Below are positions 1 to 8,281 of a stretch of 64,000 nt of DNA, in pieces. Origin of the DNA: Erwinia sp. SLM-02 (GTDB lineage: Bacteria; Pseudomonadota; Gammaproteobacteria; Enterobacterales; Enterobacteriaceae); the NCBI RefSeq assembly GCF_037450285.1, contig NZ_JAQISN010000001.1, positions 62,001-126,000 on the forward strand, read 5' to 3'. Made by a program: the position numbers and the translations under genes. Under the pieces are notes generated by a model. That model had not been told where the DNA came from. It did no database searches and saw only the letters and a program-made list of their open reading frames with translations. Position 1 is the stretch's first letter, and the number at the start of each line of letters is the position of its first letter.

Positions 1-221
1 TTATTCGCCCGGAGTGGGGTAACGTGCTTGGGCAGTCGCTGACGCTGGGCTTTACCCAGATTGCGATTAGCATGCTGGTTAACGGCCTGATTATCTTTGC
101 CGCAGGCTCCATTGCGGCATTCCTCGCTCAGCGCCCCGGCTGGCAAAAAGCTCAGCGCTGGCTGATGGGAACGGTGCTGGCAGGTTTAGCGGTGAGGATG
201 GTGGTGGACAGTAAACGCTGA
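1..221 (+). CDS. LysE/RhtB family amino acid exporter, C-terminal part
   Basis: The frame is open from the first base of the window and ends at TGA 219-221, so this is the 3' end of a gene that starts upstream. The visible ~72 residues contain a hydrophobic segment rich in Ile, Ala and Gly, a short basic loop (QRPGWQKAQRW) and a second hydrophobic segment ending in SKR. That pattern is typical of the last two membrane helices of LysE/RhtB inner membrane exporters of amino acids or homoserine lactones. Family assignment is from memory of C-terminal patterns; the substrate cannot be told from this fragment. A 9-bp inverted repeat (237-245 with 263-271) follows the stop but lacks a T tract. Confidence 0.7.
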   Translation, partial: IRPEWGNVLGQSLTLGFTQIAISMLVNGLIIFAAGSIAAFLAQRPGWQKAQRWLMGTVLAGLAVRMVVDSKR

Positions 222-461
222 ATAACGTTCTGAAATGCAGGTTACCGTGAGCGCCACTACGCGTAACCTGCTCAGTTCTCACAGTGGGTGAGGCATCGGG
301 ATCCTTTTGATATCCGTTCAGCAACTATACTCCATCCCCCGATCCGGCATGTCTGTCCATTTAAAAAATGGACAAATCTACGATATCCGGCGGTTTTTCC
401 TTTGGCTTTTTTCCGGATATAATCACCTGAACTTTACTTTTCCCGACCTGGGGAAAGCATT

Positions 462-482
462 CACCCTTAGGGAATAAGGGTG
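462..482 (+). other. Hairpin in the leader of the glycosyltransferase gene
   Basis: A perfect 8-bp inverted repeat (CACCCTTA, loop GGGAA, TAAGGGTG) lies just before the ribosome binding site of the downstream glycosyltransferase. The AT-rich stretch 361-505 contains no gene and also holds a second 8-bp inverted repeat (383-390 with 413-420). There is no T tract, so this is more likely an mRNA leader structure or protein site than a terminator. Function is unknown. Confidence 0.35.
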
Positions 483-505
483 TGTTGAAATAAACAGAGG
501 GATCT

Positions 506-1261
506 ATGCTGTCAGTATGTTTACTTACCTGTAATTCCGAGCGCCTGCTCAATGATGTACTGAAGTCATTAATTCCCGTAGCCGATGAGTTTATCATTAT
601 TGATTCCGGCAGCACCGACCGCACGCTGGAAATTCTCAGGGAATTCGGTATTACCTGCCGCTATCACGCCTACACTACCCACGCGCAGCAAATGAACTAT
701 GCCGTCTCGCTGGCAGAAAATAACTGGGTGCTCTGCATGGACAGTGATGAAATCCTTAATGATGAAACTATCGCTGACATCAGGCGGATAAAAGAGGAAG
801 GGTTGCAAAATGAAGGGGTTGCTTATTGTCTTCCCCGCTACTGGTACGTGCTGGGTAAGCCGGTACGCACTATCTACCCGGTTTCCTCTCCTGATTTTCC
901 TATCCGGCTGTTTAACCGAAATCGGGTGAAGTTCAACGATTGCCCGGTAGACGATGCAGCAGAAGGGGATGTGCAACGGCAGATATTAGCGGGGCGCGTC
1001 AGGCACGATACGTTTTATTCCCTGCATGAGGTGTTTAATAAACTTAATGTTTATACCTCTCGCGTGGTGAAATATAAAAAAATCAGACCCTCATTAAGCC
1101 GTGGCGCAATAAGTGCGTTCGGGGCGATGTTTAAATGGTATCTGCTGAACGGTTCCTGGAAAGACGGCAAGGTCGGGTTTGTCACCGGGCTGTATGCCGT
1201 TTCTTACAGCTTTCTCAAATATTTTAAGGCCTGGTTCTATGCTGCGAAAAATAAGCAGTGA
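506..1261 (+). CDS. Family 2 glycosyltransferase (cell-surface polysaccharide or LPS core type)
   Basis: A 251-residue protein with a GT-A fold N-terminus. It starts SVCLLTCNSERLL, followed by EFIIIDSGSTDRT for nucleotide-sugar binding near residues 28-40 and CMDSDE near 88-93, the metal-binding DxD-like motif. The general pattern resembles the WaaE/KdtX group of GT2 enzymes that add glucose to the LPS inner core, but the C-terminal half differs enough that I do not assign that name. There is no signal peptide; a basic, aromatic C-terminus (YFKAWFYAAKNK) suggests peripheral membrane contact. ATG 506 is preceded by AGAGGG at a suitable distance. No other polysaccharide genes adjoin it, so donor and acceptor are unknown. 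Confidence 0.85.
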   Translation: MLSVCLLTCNSERLLNDVLKSLIPVADEFIIIDSGSTDRTLEILREFGITCRYHAYTTHAQQMNYAVSLAENNWVLCMDSDEILNDETIADIRRIKEEGLQNEGVAYCLPRYWYVLGKPVRTIYPVSSPDFPIRLFNRNRVKFNDCPVDDAAEGDVQRQILAGRVRHDTFYSLHEVFNKLNVYTSRVVKYKKIRPSLSRGAISAFGAMFKWYLLNGSWKDGKVGFVTGLYAVSYSFLKYFKAWFYAAKNKQ

Positions 1262-1396
1262 GCGAGAACGTGGCGCTTATTGAAAAACAGCATTGATGTC
1301 AATTTTGCGGGCGGCGGAAAAATTCAGGTCGGTGAAGATGATCTGATTTTGACGGGCCAGCTTATCACCTGGTATTGCAATCCCCGATTTGGCTGG

Positions 1397-1544
1397 AGCC
1401 TATACTGCCTGTACGGCAGTGAACGTTGCCGGCTCGTCAGCCCCACTGCGCTAACCTTTCTAAGCTGCCTGTACGGCAGTGAACAGGCACAGCCGTGATC
1501 AGCCTGATGGCCAATGTTTCTAAGCTGCCTGTACGGCAGTGAAC
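1397..1544 (-). CRISPR. Orphan type I-F CRISPR mini-array, 3 repeats and 2 spacers
   Basis: Three 28-bp repeats lie at 1397-1424, 1457-1484 and 1517-1544, separated by two spacers of exactly 32 bp (1425-1456 and 1485-1516), giving a 60-bp period. The two right-hand repeats are identical and, read on the minus strand, match the well-known I-F repeat, with the Cas6f/Csy4 hairpin CTGCCGTACAGGCAG followed by CTTAGAAA. The 1397 copy keeps the first 20 bases and the hairpin but differs in 5 of the last 8, as expected for the leader-distal terminal repeat. The leader would thus lie to the right (1545 onward), where only about 80 bp remain before gatR ends. No cas gene is in the window. Spacer targets are unknown. 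The remaining non-coding DNA, 1262-1396, shows nothing I recognise. Confidence 0.93.
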
Positions 1545-1626
1545 TTAATGTCGAATACAGGTCTGAATCATGAGCATTCTGCGTAGCCTTAACTGCAATC
1601 GAATTGATTTCTTCGCCTGATAGTCA

Positions 1627-2409
1627 CTAAACCAGCACCACCTTCTTTCCCTGTTTCTTCAGGCTGTTAACCATCGCTTCAGGCGCATCACTGTCGCTGA
1701 TAATGGTATCGATCTTCTCTACCGGTAGCACAATGTTATAGCCCTTACGGCCGAACTTCGTCGAGTCGGTCAGCACGATCACCTGCTGTGCCGCCGCGGC
1801 CATCACGCCGCTGATCGCATAGCCCTCGTTAAAGGTGGTAATCCCGTTCTCATCATCCAGCCCGTCAGCGCCGACGAACATCAGATTGGCCGACACGTCG
1901 CGCAGCGCATATTCAGCAATATTGCCGTGCAGCGATACGGTTTTATGCCGCAGGGTGCCGCCGCAGATCACCAGGGTGATGTCTTTATTTTCAAACAGAA
2001 TATTCGCCGCAGGCAGGCTGTTGGTAATCACCGTAATGCTGCTCATCGCCACCAGCTCCTCGGCCAGCAGCTTGGTGGTGCTGCCGCTGTCCAGAATGAC
2101 CGTATCGCCTTCACGTACCAGCTTTGCCGCCTCAATGGCGATACGCCGCTTCGGATCGGCAGCCAGCTGGTAACGGTCGGTCAGGCTGACCTCGCTGGTT
2201 TCCACTACGGCTTCAGGCGGAGCGGAACCTTCTTTACGCGCGGCCCCGCCGTGAAAACGGCTCAGCAGCCCGCGCTCTTCCAGCAGTCGCAAATCGGCCC
2301 TGACGGTCACTTCCGTCACCCCCAGCCTGGCGGAGATATCGTTTACCAGCACGCTGCCGGTGCGGTTCACCATTTCGATAATTTTGTTTCTGCGTTCGAA
2401 GGTATTCAT
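1627..2409 (-). CDS. gatR: DeoR-family repressor of the galactitol/tagatose operon
   Basis: A 260-residue DeoR-type regulator. The N-terminal winged helix begins MNTFERRNKIIEMVNR with recognition-helix residues VTEVTVRADLRLLEE; a sugar-phosphate sensing domain follows, with the DSGSTT phosphate-binding loop and the GADG and FNEGYAISG motifs. Residue by residue it resembles E. coli GatR. It is divergent from gatZ. The chosen start is the ATG at 2409-2407, because AAAGGAG sits five bases upstream; the GTG and TTG codons just before it fall in the spacer. DeoR proteins of this class release DNA on binding a phosphorylated sugar, probably galactitol-1-phosphate or tagatose-6-phosphate here (inference). 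AgaR is the alternative name if the inducer is an N-acetylgalactosamine derivative, but no aga genes are present. Confidence 0.85.
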   Translation of the reverse strand: MNTFERRNKIIEMVNRTGSVLVNDISARLGVTEVTVRADLRLLEERGLLSRFHGGAARKEGSAPPEAVVETSEVSLTDRYQLAADPKRRIAIEAAKLVREGDTVILDSGSTTKLLAEELVAMSSITVITNSLPAANILFENKDITLVICGGTLRHKTVSLHGNIAEYALRDVSANLMFVGADGLDDENGITTFNEGYAISGVMAAAAQQVIVLTDSTKFGRKGYNIVLPVEKIDTIISDSDAPEAMVNSLKKQGKKVVLV

Positions 2410-2437
2410 CAACACTCCTTTGAGCTGGTGAAAGAAT

Positions 2438-2466
2438 CCTAAAACGAAAGAAATAGAAAGTAAAAC
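2438..2466. promoter_or_regulatory. Putative GatR operator 1
   Basis: The purine-rich repeat AAAACGAAAG-AAATAGAAAG-TAAAAC has tandem GAAA steps every five to six bases, similar to AgaR/GatR-type DeoR operators (TTTCRTTT on the opposite strand). It lies just upstream of the gatR start, suggesting autoregulation. Similar copies occur at 2591-2616 and 2649-2664. Confidence 0.5.
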
Positions 2467-2590
2467 AAAAATCTCAGGATTGTGAGCGTTCGCCGGTGAT
2501 AAGGAAATCAGCGTCGGTTGCTAAATAAGTAACCTGTTGTTTTGACGATATAAAAAGCACACAGTCTACAAATTCTTCTGTGAATCAGTC

Positions 2591-2616
2591 AAAAGAAAGA
2601 AAACGAAAGATAAAGA
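2591..2616. promoter_or_regulatory. Putative GatR operator 2 in the gat promoter region
   Basis: AAAAGAAAGA-AAACGAAAGA repeats the motif of the 2438-2466 site. A third, shorter copy, ACGAAAGGAAAG, is at 2652-2663. Three GAAA-rich sites spaced over about 220 bp in the 309-bp divergent gatR-gatZ intergenic region would allow looping repression. A weak CRP-like half-site (TGTGATCGTGATC on the minus strand, about 2638-2650) overlaps the region but is not convincing. Confidence 0.5.
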
Positions 2617-2718
2617 ATGACTTCGAAAATAAATAGATCACGATCACACAACGAAAGGAAAGGGATTGTGCAATTTGCGAAAACTAACGATTGTTTACGC
2701 ATACTTTCGGAGGACGTG

Positions 2719-4014
2719 ATGAAAACGATTATTCAGCAACATAAAGACGGCCTGGACTGCGGTATCTGCTCCGTGTGTTCTGCTCATCCCCTGGTGATTG
2801 AAGCGGCGCTGCGCTTCGACCTGAACACCCAGCGCCAGGTGTTGATCGAAGCCACCTCAAACCAGGTTAATCAGTTCGGCGGCTATACCGGCATGCGCCC
2901 GGCGGCCTTCCGCGACTACGTGCTGGCGATTGCCCGGCGCATCGGCTTCCCGGAACAGCGGCTGATCCTCGGCGGCGATCACCTCGGGCCGAACTGCTGG
3001 CAGCATGAGCCAGCCGACCAGGCGATGGAAAAATCCCGGGTGCTGATCGCGGAATACGTGCAGGCCGGCTTCAGCAAGATCCATCTGGACGCTTCCATGT
3101 CCTGCGCTGACGATCCGGTCCCGCTGTTGCCGGAAACCGTTGCGCAGCGCGCCGCCGAACTGTGCCGTATTGCCGAAGAGACGGCGACCCCGCAGCAGAA
3201 GGCTCTGCTGACCTACGTGATCGGCACCGAAGTGCCGGTTCCGGGCGGTGAAGCATCGGCAATCCATGAGGTTCACGTCACCCGCCCGCAGGATGCGGCA
3301 CATACGCTGGCGCTGCATCATCAGGCCTTCCGTGAAGCCGGTCTTGAACAGGCGATCCCGCGCATTATCGGCCTGGTGGTGCAGCCGGGCGTGGAGTTCG
3401 ACCACAGCAGCGTGATCCACTACCAGCCTGCGCAGGCCCGAGCGCTGAGCGAGTATATTGCCTCAACGCCGGTGGTGTATGAAGCGCACTCCACCGACTA
3501 TCAAACCCGCAGCGCCTATCGCGCGCTGGTAAAAGACCACTTTGCCATTCTGAAAGTCGGCCCGGCGCTGACCTTTGCGCTGCGCGAAGCGATTTTTGCC
3601 CTCGCCAATATCGAAAAAGCGCTGGTTGCGCCTGAGAAACAGAGCCAGATCCTTGCTGTAATCGACCAGGTGATGCTGGACGAGCCGGGCTACTGGAAAA
3701 AATACTATCGCCCGGCGTTCAGCCAGTCGCTGGTGGATATCCACTACAGCCTGTCCGATCGCATTCGCTACTACTGGCCGAACGGGCGCATCAGCGATGC
3801 GCTCAGTACGCTGACCGAAAATCTCAATCAGCAGGCTATTCCGCTGGGCCTGCTCAGCCAGTATCTGCCAAAACAGTTCGACCGCGTGCTGACCGGCTCA
3901 CTGGCCGCTGACCCGCACTCGCTGATTATCGACAAAATTCAGGATGTGCTGCGCGACTACGCGTGGGGCTGTAACCCTGAAGTCACCCAACCAAAAGAGG
4001 TAAGCCATGCATGA
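2719..4014 (+). CDS. gatZ: D-tagatose-1,6-bisphosphate aldolase accessory subunit
   Basis: A 431-residue GatZ/KbaZ-family protein, the non-catalytic partner that stabilises the class II aldolase GatY/KbaY. Hallmarks are GICSVCSAHPLVIEAAL near the N-terminus, LIEATSNQVNQFGGYTGM, the GGDHLGPN motif and the YEAHSTDYQ motif; E. coli GatZ and KbaZ are 420-426 residues. The reading frame extends upstream to 2617, but family alignment and the GGAGGA at 2709-2714 favour the ATG at 2719. It is the first gene of a compact six-gene operon and overlaps the next gene by 8 bp. Its aldolase partner is encoded last, at 7271. Confidence 0.92.
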   Translation: MKTIIQQHKDGLDCGICSVCSAHPLVIEAALRFDLNTQRQVLIEATSNQVNQFGGYTGMRPAAFRDYVLAIARRIGFPEQRLILGGDHLGPNCWQHEPADQAMEKSRVLIAEYVQAGFSKIHLDASMSCADDPVPLLPETVAQRAAELCRIAEETATPQQKALLTYVIGTEVPVPGGEASAIHEVHVTRPQDAAHTLALHHQAFREAGLEQAIPRIIGLVVQPGVEFDHSSVIHYQPAQARALSEYIASTPVVYEAHSTDYQTRSAYRALVKDHFAILKVGPALTFALREAIFALANIEKALVAPEKQSQILAVIDQVMLDEPGYWKKYYRPAFSQSLVDIHYSLSDRIRYYWPNGRISDALSTLTENLNQQAIPLGLLSQYLPKQFDRVLTGSLAADPHSLIIDKIQDVLRDYAWGCNPEVTQPKEVSHA

Positions 4015-4468
4015 CTACCGCCTGATCGTCTCTTCGGCGATGAATTTTTCCAGCGCCACCGACGCCCTGCGGCATATCGGTGAGCGCATGGTGCAGGAGG
4101 GGCTGTGCCGGGACAGCTATCCTGCGGCGCTGCTGGAGCGTGAAGCCACCTATCCCACGGGGATCGCGCTTGACGGCCACGCGGTGGCGATCCCGCACTG
4201 CGACGCCTCGCACGCTGTCTCACCCGCCATCTATCTGATCCGCCCGGAGAAACCGGTGGCGTTTCAGCAGGCGGATGATGACGGCAGCATCAACGCCGAG
4301 CTGATTATTGCCCTGGTGGTCACCCATCCGCAGGAGCAGCTCAAGCTGCTGCGCGCGCTGTTTGGCCAGCTGCAGCAGCCGGAATTTATTAACAGCCTGC
4401 TCAACGCGGCGGAAGATGACGTGGCGCACTGCTTTAGCGAACGCATCCTGGCGGCCGCTGCGGCATAA
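4007..4468 (+). CDS. gatA: Galactitol PTS enzyme IIA
   Basis: A 153-residue EIIA of the mannitol/fructose superfamily (PTS_EIIA_2). The motif HAVAIPHCDA places the phosphorylatable His at residue 64; it receives phosphate from HPr and passes it to the IIB cysteine. It is cytoplasmic, with no membrane segments. The gene starts inside the 3' end of gatZ, indicating translational coupling, and sits directly before IIB and IIC. Length and context match GatA (150 residues in E. coli). The Ala-rich C-terminus is unremarkable. Confidence 0.9.
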   Translation: MHDYRLIVSSAMNFSSATDALRHIGERMVQEGLCRDSYPAALLEREATYPTGIALDGHAVAIPHCDASHAVSPAIYLIRPEKPVAFQQADDDGSINAELIIALVVTHPQEQLKLLRALFGQLQQPEFINSLLNAAEDDVAHCFSERILAAAAA

Positions 4469-4504
4469 CTTTATCCCTGACCCTGCAAACGGAGAATAAA
4501 AAAA

Positions 4505-4789
4505 ATGAAACGTAAAATTATTGTTGCCTGCGGTGGCGCCGTTGCCACCTCGACGATGGCCGCTGAGGAAATTAAAGAGCTGTGCGACGAGAACCATATT
4601 GAAGCCGAACTGGTTCAGTGCCGCGTCAATGAGATCGAAACCTATATGGATGGCGTCCATCTGATCTGCACCACGGCGCGCGTCGACCGGCCGTTCGGTG
4701 ATATCCCCGTGGTGCACGGCATGCCGTTTATCTCCGGCGTGGGTATCGACGCGCTGCGGGACAAAATCCTGACCATTCTGCAGGGGTGA
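4505..4789 (+). CDS. gatB: Galactitol PTS enzyme IIB
   Basis: A 94-residue protein of the PTS_IIB lactose/galactitol fold. The P-loop ACGGAVATST near the N-terminus contains Cys9, which is phosphorylated by IIA and transfers phosphate to the incoming polyol. Length equals E. coli GatB (94). ATG 4505 follows GGAGAATAAAAAAA, a purine-rich ribosome binding site. It lies 36 bp after gatA and 4 bp before gatC, so one transcript is expected. Confidence 0.93.
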   Translation: MKRKIIVACGGAVATSTMAAEEIKELCDENHIEAELVQCRVNEIETYMDGVHLICTTARVDRPFGDIPVVHGMPFISGVGIDALRDKILTILQG

Positions 4790-4793
4790 TCTC

Positions 4794-6167
4794 ATGTTTA
4801 CGGAAATAATGCGTTATATCCTCGATCTCGGCCCGACGGTGATGCTGCCCTTCGTGATTATCATCTTCTCCGTCAGCCTGGGGATGAAGGTCGGCGATGC
4901 CTTTAAGTCGGGCCTGCATATCGGTATTGGCTTCGTCGGTATCGGGCTGGTGATTGGCCTGATGCTCGATTCCATCGGCCCCGCCGCCAAAGCGATGGCG
5001 GCCAACTTCGAAATCGGTCTTGAGGTCGTCGATGTCGGCTGGCCGGGGTCGTCACCGATGACCTGGGCGTCGCAGATTGCGCTGATTGCCATTCCTGTCG
5101 CCATTGGCGTCAACATCCTGATGCTGGTGACCCGCATGACGCGGGTGGTGAACGTCGATATCTGGAATATCTGGCATATGACCTTCACCGGCGCGATGGT
5201 GCACATTGCCACCGGCTCCTACTGGCTGGGCATGCTCGGCGTGGTGGTTCACGCGGCGTTTGCCTACAAGCTCGGCGACTGGTTTTCCCGCGATACGAAA
5301 AACTTCTTCGATCTCGACGGCATTGCGGTGCCGCACGGCACCTCCGCCTATATGGGGCCGATTGCGGTGCTGGTGGATACCCTTATTGAAAAAGTCCCCG
5401 GACTGCGCCGCATTCACTTCAGCGCTGACGATGTACAGAAACGCTTTGGTGCCTTTGGCGAGCCGGTAACGTTGGGCTTTATCATGGGGATCATCATCGG
5501 CCTGCTGGCGCATTACGATGTAAAAGGCGTGCTGCAGCTGGCGGTGAAAACCGCCGCGGTGATGCTGCTGATGCCGCGGGTGATTAAGCCGATTATGGAT
5601 GGCCTGAACCCGATTGCCAAACATGCCCGTAAACGCCTGCAGGCCCGGTTTGGCGGCCAGGAGTTCCTGATAGGACTCGACCCGGCGCTGCTGCTGGGGC
5701 ACACCTCGGTCGTCTCAGCCAGCCTGATTTTTATTCCGCTGACCATCCTGATCGCCGTGGTGCTGCCGGGAAATAAAGTTCTGCCCTTCGGCGACCTGGC
5801 GACCATCGGCTTCTTTGTGGCGATGGCGGTGGCGGTGCATCAGGGCAACCTGTTCCGCACGCTGATTTCCGGCACGGTGATTATGAGCATCACCCTGTGG
5901 ATTGCCACCCAGACCATCGGGCTGCATACCCAGCTGGCGGCCAACGCCGGTGCGCTGAAGGCGGGCGGGCAGGTGGCTTCGATGGACCAGGGCGGCTCAC
6001 CGATCACTTACCTTCTGATTCAGCTGCTGACCTGGCAAAACGTCACGGCGCTGGTGGTGATTGGCCTGATCTACTTTGCCGGCGTATTGCTGACGTGGCG
6101 TCGTGCCCGCAGCTTCAGCACCCCGCCGGAACCCACGCTTTCCAGCTCTAAAACCCTGTCTGAATAA
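4794..6167 (+). CDS. gatC: Galactitol PTS permease, enzyme IIC
   Basis: A 457-residue polytopic inner membrane protein of the EIIC-Gat family, which carries galactitol across the membrane and delivers galactitol-1-phosphate to the cytoplasm. It has about ten hydrophobic stretches, the conserved IVAVPHGTSA-like segment (here GIAVPHGTSAYMGP, around residue 180) and a long loop LNPIAKHARKRLQARFGGQEFLIGLDPALLLGH. E. coli GatC is 451 residues. The final 20 residues are polar and Ser/Thr-rich (STPPEPTLSSSKTLSE), as expected for a cytoplasmic tail. It ends 39 bp before gatD. Confidence 0.93.
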   Translation: MFTEIMRYILDLGPTVMLPFVIIIFSVSLGMKVGDAFKSGLHIGIGFVGIGLVIGLMLDSIGPAAKAMAANFEIGLEVVDVGWPGSSPMTWASQIALIAIPVAIGVNILMLVTRMTRVVNVDIWNIWHMTFTGAMVHIATGSYWLGMLGVVVHAAFAYKLGDWFSRDTKNFFDLDGIAVPHGTSAYMGPIAVLVDTLIEKVPGLRRIHFSADDVQKRFGAFGEPVTLGFIMGIIIGLLAHYDVKGVLQLAVKTAAVMLLMPRVIKPIMDGLNPIAKHARKRLQARFGGQEFLIGLDPALLLGHTSVVSASLIFIPLTILIAVVLPGNKVLPFGDLATIGFFVAMAVAVHQGNLFRTLISGTVIMSITLWIATQTIGLHTQLAANAGALKAGGQVASMDQGGSPITYLLIQLLTWQNVTALVVIGLIYFAGVLLTWRRARSFSTPPEPTLSSSKTLSE

Positions 6168-6206
6168 ACTGCGGGGGGAGATCCCCCGCCATTCTGGAGT
6201 TCACTC

Positions 6207-7271
6207 ATGAAATCTGTCGTGATCCACGCCGGAGGCAGCGTTACGGTTGAAGAAAGACCGTTGCCTCAGATTGAAGCCGCTGATGATGTGCTGGTTGAGG
6301 TCATCAGCTCGGGGCTGTGCGGCTCGGACATCCCGCGTATTTTTCACAACGGCGCGCATTTTTATCCGATTACCCTCGGGCATGAATTCTGCGGTCGGGT
6401 AAAACAGACGGGCCGGGCCGTTGATGATTTACAGCCCGGTAATCTGGTTGCCTGCGTGCCGCTGCAGCCCTGCTTTCAGTGCGAAGAGTGCCAGCGCCAG
6501 CTGTGGTCCCAGTGCCGACACTACCGGTTTATCGGTTCCCGCAGCGACGGCGGCAATCGTGAATATATCGTGGTGCCGCGCAGCAATCTGTTCCTGCTGC
6601 CGGAGAACACCACGCCCACCGAAGGCGCGTTCTTCGAGCCGATGACCGTCAGCCTGCATACGATGCAGCTGGCCGGCGGCTGCGAAGGCAAAGAGGTGAT
6701 CATCGTTGGTGCGGGCACGATCGGCCTGCTGGCGATGCAGTGTGCGAAAGCGCTGGGCGCACGTTCGGTGACGGCCATTGATATCAATCCTGAGCGGCTG
6801 GCGCTGTCGCAAAAGCTGGGGGCGGATTACACCCTCAACAGCGCGGAGATGAGCGCCGCAGAGATCCGCGCCGTACTGGATCCCCGCCGTTTCGATCAGC
6901 TGGTGCTGGAAACCGCCGGCAGCCCGCAAACCGTGGCGCTCAGCATTGAGATTGCGGGACCGCAGGCGCAGATTGGGCTGATCGGCACCCTGCACCGCGA
7001 CCTGGCGCTGAACAGCAGCACCTTCGGGCTGATCCTGCGTAAAGAGCTGCGCATTCTCGGCAGCTGGATGAACTACTCGGGCCGCTGGCCCGGCGTTGAA
7101 TGGCAGCAGGCCGTGCGGCTGTTTGAGCAGGGGGCGATCGACCTCTCCTCGCTGATCGCGATACAGGCGGCACCGCAGGATTACGCCGAGGCGGTTAGCG
7201 CGCTGGCGGGCAAGCCCATGAGCGGAAAAATCATGCTCGACTTCTCAGGCATGAATAAGGAGCAGGCATAA
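6207..7271 (+). CDS. gatD: Galactitol-1-phosphate 5-dehydrogenase
   Basis: A 354-residue zinc-dependent medium-chain dehydrogenase. Catalytic zinc ligands are visible at Cys38 (GLCGSD) and His59-Glu60 (LGHEF); structural zinc cysteines are at 89, 92, 95 and 103. The NAD-binding loop VGAGTIGLL is at residues 167-175. In the pathway it oxidises galactitol-1-phosphate to tagatose-6-phosphate. ATG 6207 has GGAG upstream (TTCTGGAGTTC). The stop TAA shares its last base with the ATG of gatY, indicating coupling. Length fits GatD (346 in E. coli), with a slightly longer C-terminus. Confidence 0.92.
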   Translation: MKSVVIHAGGSVTVEERPLPQIEAADDVLVEVISSGLCGSDIPRIFHNGAHFYPITLGHEFCGRVKQTGRAVDDLQPGNLVACVPLQPCFQCEECQRQLWSQCRHYRFIGSRSDGGNREYIVVPRSNLFLLPENTTPTEGAFFEPMTVSLHTMQLAGGCEGKEVIIVGAGTIGLLAMQCAKALGARSVTAIDINPERLALSQKLGADYTLNSAEMSAAEIRAVLDPRRFDQLVLETAGSPQTVALSIEIAGPQAQIGLIGTLHRDLALNSSTFGLILRKELRILGSWMNYSGRWPGVEWQQAVRLFEQGAIDLSSLIAIQAAPQDYAEAVSALAGKPMSGKIMLDFSGMNKEQA

Positions 7272-8125
7272 TGTATCTGGTTTCTAATCGTTCGATGCTG
7301 CTGAACGCGCAGCGCGAGGGCTATGCCGTTCCGGCATTTAACGTTCATAACCTGGAAACCGTGCAGGCGATTGCCGAAACGGCAGCGGAACTGCGCTCAC
7401 CGGTGATTATGGCGGGCACCACGGGCACCTGGAACTATGCCGGGCTGGAGTATCTCGTTGCCATCTGCCAGCAGGCGGCGAAAAAGTACGATCTGCCGAT
7501 CGCGCTGCACCTCGATCATCATGAGGATCTCAACGACATCAGCCGCAAAGTGCATGCCGGGGTCCGGTCGGTGATGATCGATGCCTCTCATTTTCCCTTC
7601 GCGCAGAATATTGAGAAGGTTCGTGAGGTGGTGCGTCTGTGCCATCGCTATGATGTCAGCGTGGAGGCCGAGCTGGGACGGCTGGGCGGGCAGGAAGATG
7701 ACGTGATCGTCGACGAAAGCGAAAGCTTTTTCACCGATCCGGCCAGGGCAAAAGAGTACGTCAGCCGCACCGGGATCGATTCGCTGGCGGTGGCGATCGG
7801 ATCGGCGCACGGGCTGTATCAGGGGGAACCAAAGCTGGATTTCGATCGGCTGGCGCAGATCCGTGAACAGGTGGATATCCCGCTGGTGCTGCACGGCGCG
7901 TCGGGGATCCCGGAGGCGATGCTGAGACGATCCATTTCTCTCGGGATCTGCAAAGTGAACGTTGCCACCGAGTTGAAAATCGCCTTCTCCGGCGCGGTGA
8001 AGGCGTTCTTCAACGCGCATCCCGGGGCCAGCGATCCGCGTGAATATATGGAGCCGGGTAAGCTGGCCATGAAGCAGGTGGTGGCGGAAAAAATCAGGAT
8101 CTGCGGCAGCGAAGGGCGCATTTAA
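7271..8125 (+). CDS. gatY: D-tagatose-1,6-bisphosphate aldolase, catalytic class II subunit
   Basis: A 284-residue class II aldolase. Active-site residues align with E. coli GatY/KbaY: Asp82-His83 (LHLDHHED), His180 (IGSAHG) and His208 (VLHGASG), with zinc ligands among the histidines. It cleaves tagatose-1,6-bisphosphate to dihydroxyacetone phosphate and glyceraldehyde-3-phosphate with GatZ as partner. Here it is the last gene of the operon, whereas in E. coli gatY is first. No tagatose-6-phosphate kinase gene is present, so phosphofructokinase or a distant kinase must supply that step (inference). The 150 bp that follow contain no gene. Confidence 0.92.
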   Translation: MYLVSNRSMLLNAQREGYAVPAFNVHNLETVQAIAETAAELRSPVIMAGTTGTWNYAGLEYLVAICQQAAKKYDLPIALHLDHHEDLNDISRKVHAGVRSVMIDASHFPFAQNIEKVREVVRLCHRYDVSVEAELGRLGGQEDDVIVDESESFFTDPARAKEYVSRTGIDSLAVAIGSAHGLYQGEPKLDFDRLAQIREQVDIPLVLHGASGIPEAMLRRSISLGICKVNVATELKIAFSGAVKAFFNAHPGASDPREYMEPGKLAMKQVVAEKIRICGSEGRI

Positions 8126-8281
8126 CCCGGTGACCGGCGGTCTGCATAACTGATGGTAGGCAGAGCACTTTTGCTGGCCGGCAGCCTGCCTGGCTGGTGT
8201 TGTACAGAGTATCCTGGCCGACCGACTACCTGCGTAACGAGTGTCAGGCAGAGTACCCTGGCTGGTAGCTTTTGATGAGTG

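Noticed and set aside
1280..1498. 72-codon open frame on the plus strand
   Set aside because: It starts at a TTG without a ribosome binding site and runs through the CRISPR repeats; the repeated LYCLYGSE residues are translated repeat DNA.
2638..2650. CRP site in the gat promoter region
   Set aside because: Only one half (TGTGA) matches the consensus; the second half is TCTAT rather than TCACA.
2617..2718. Longer N-terminus for gatZ
   Set aside because: The extra 34 codons cross a putative operator, lack a ribosome binding site and are absent from the family.
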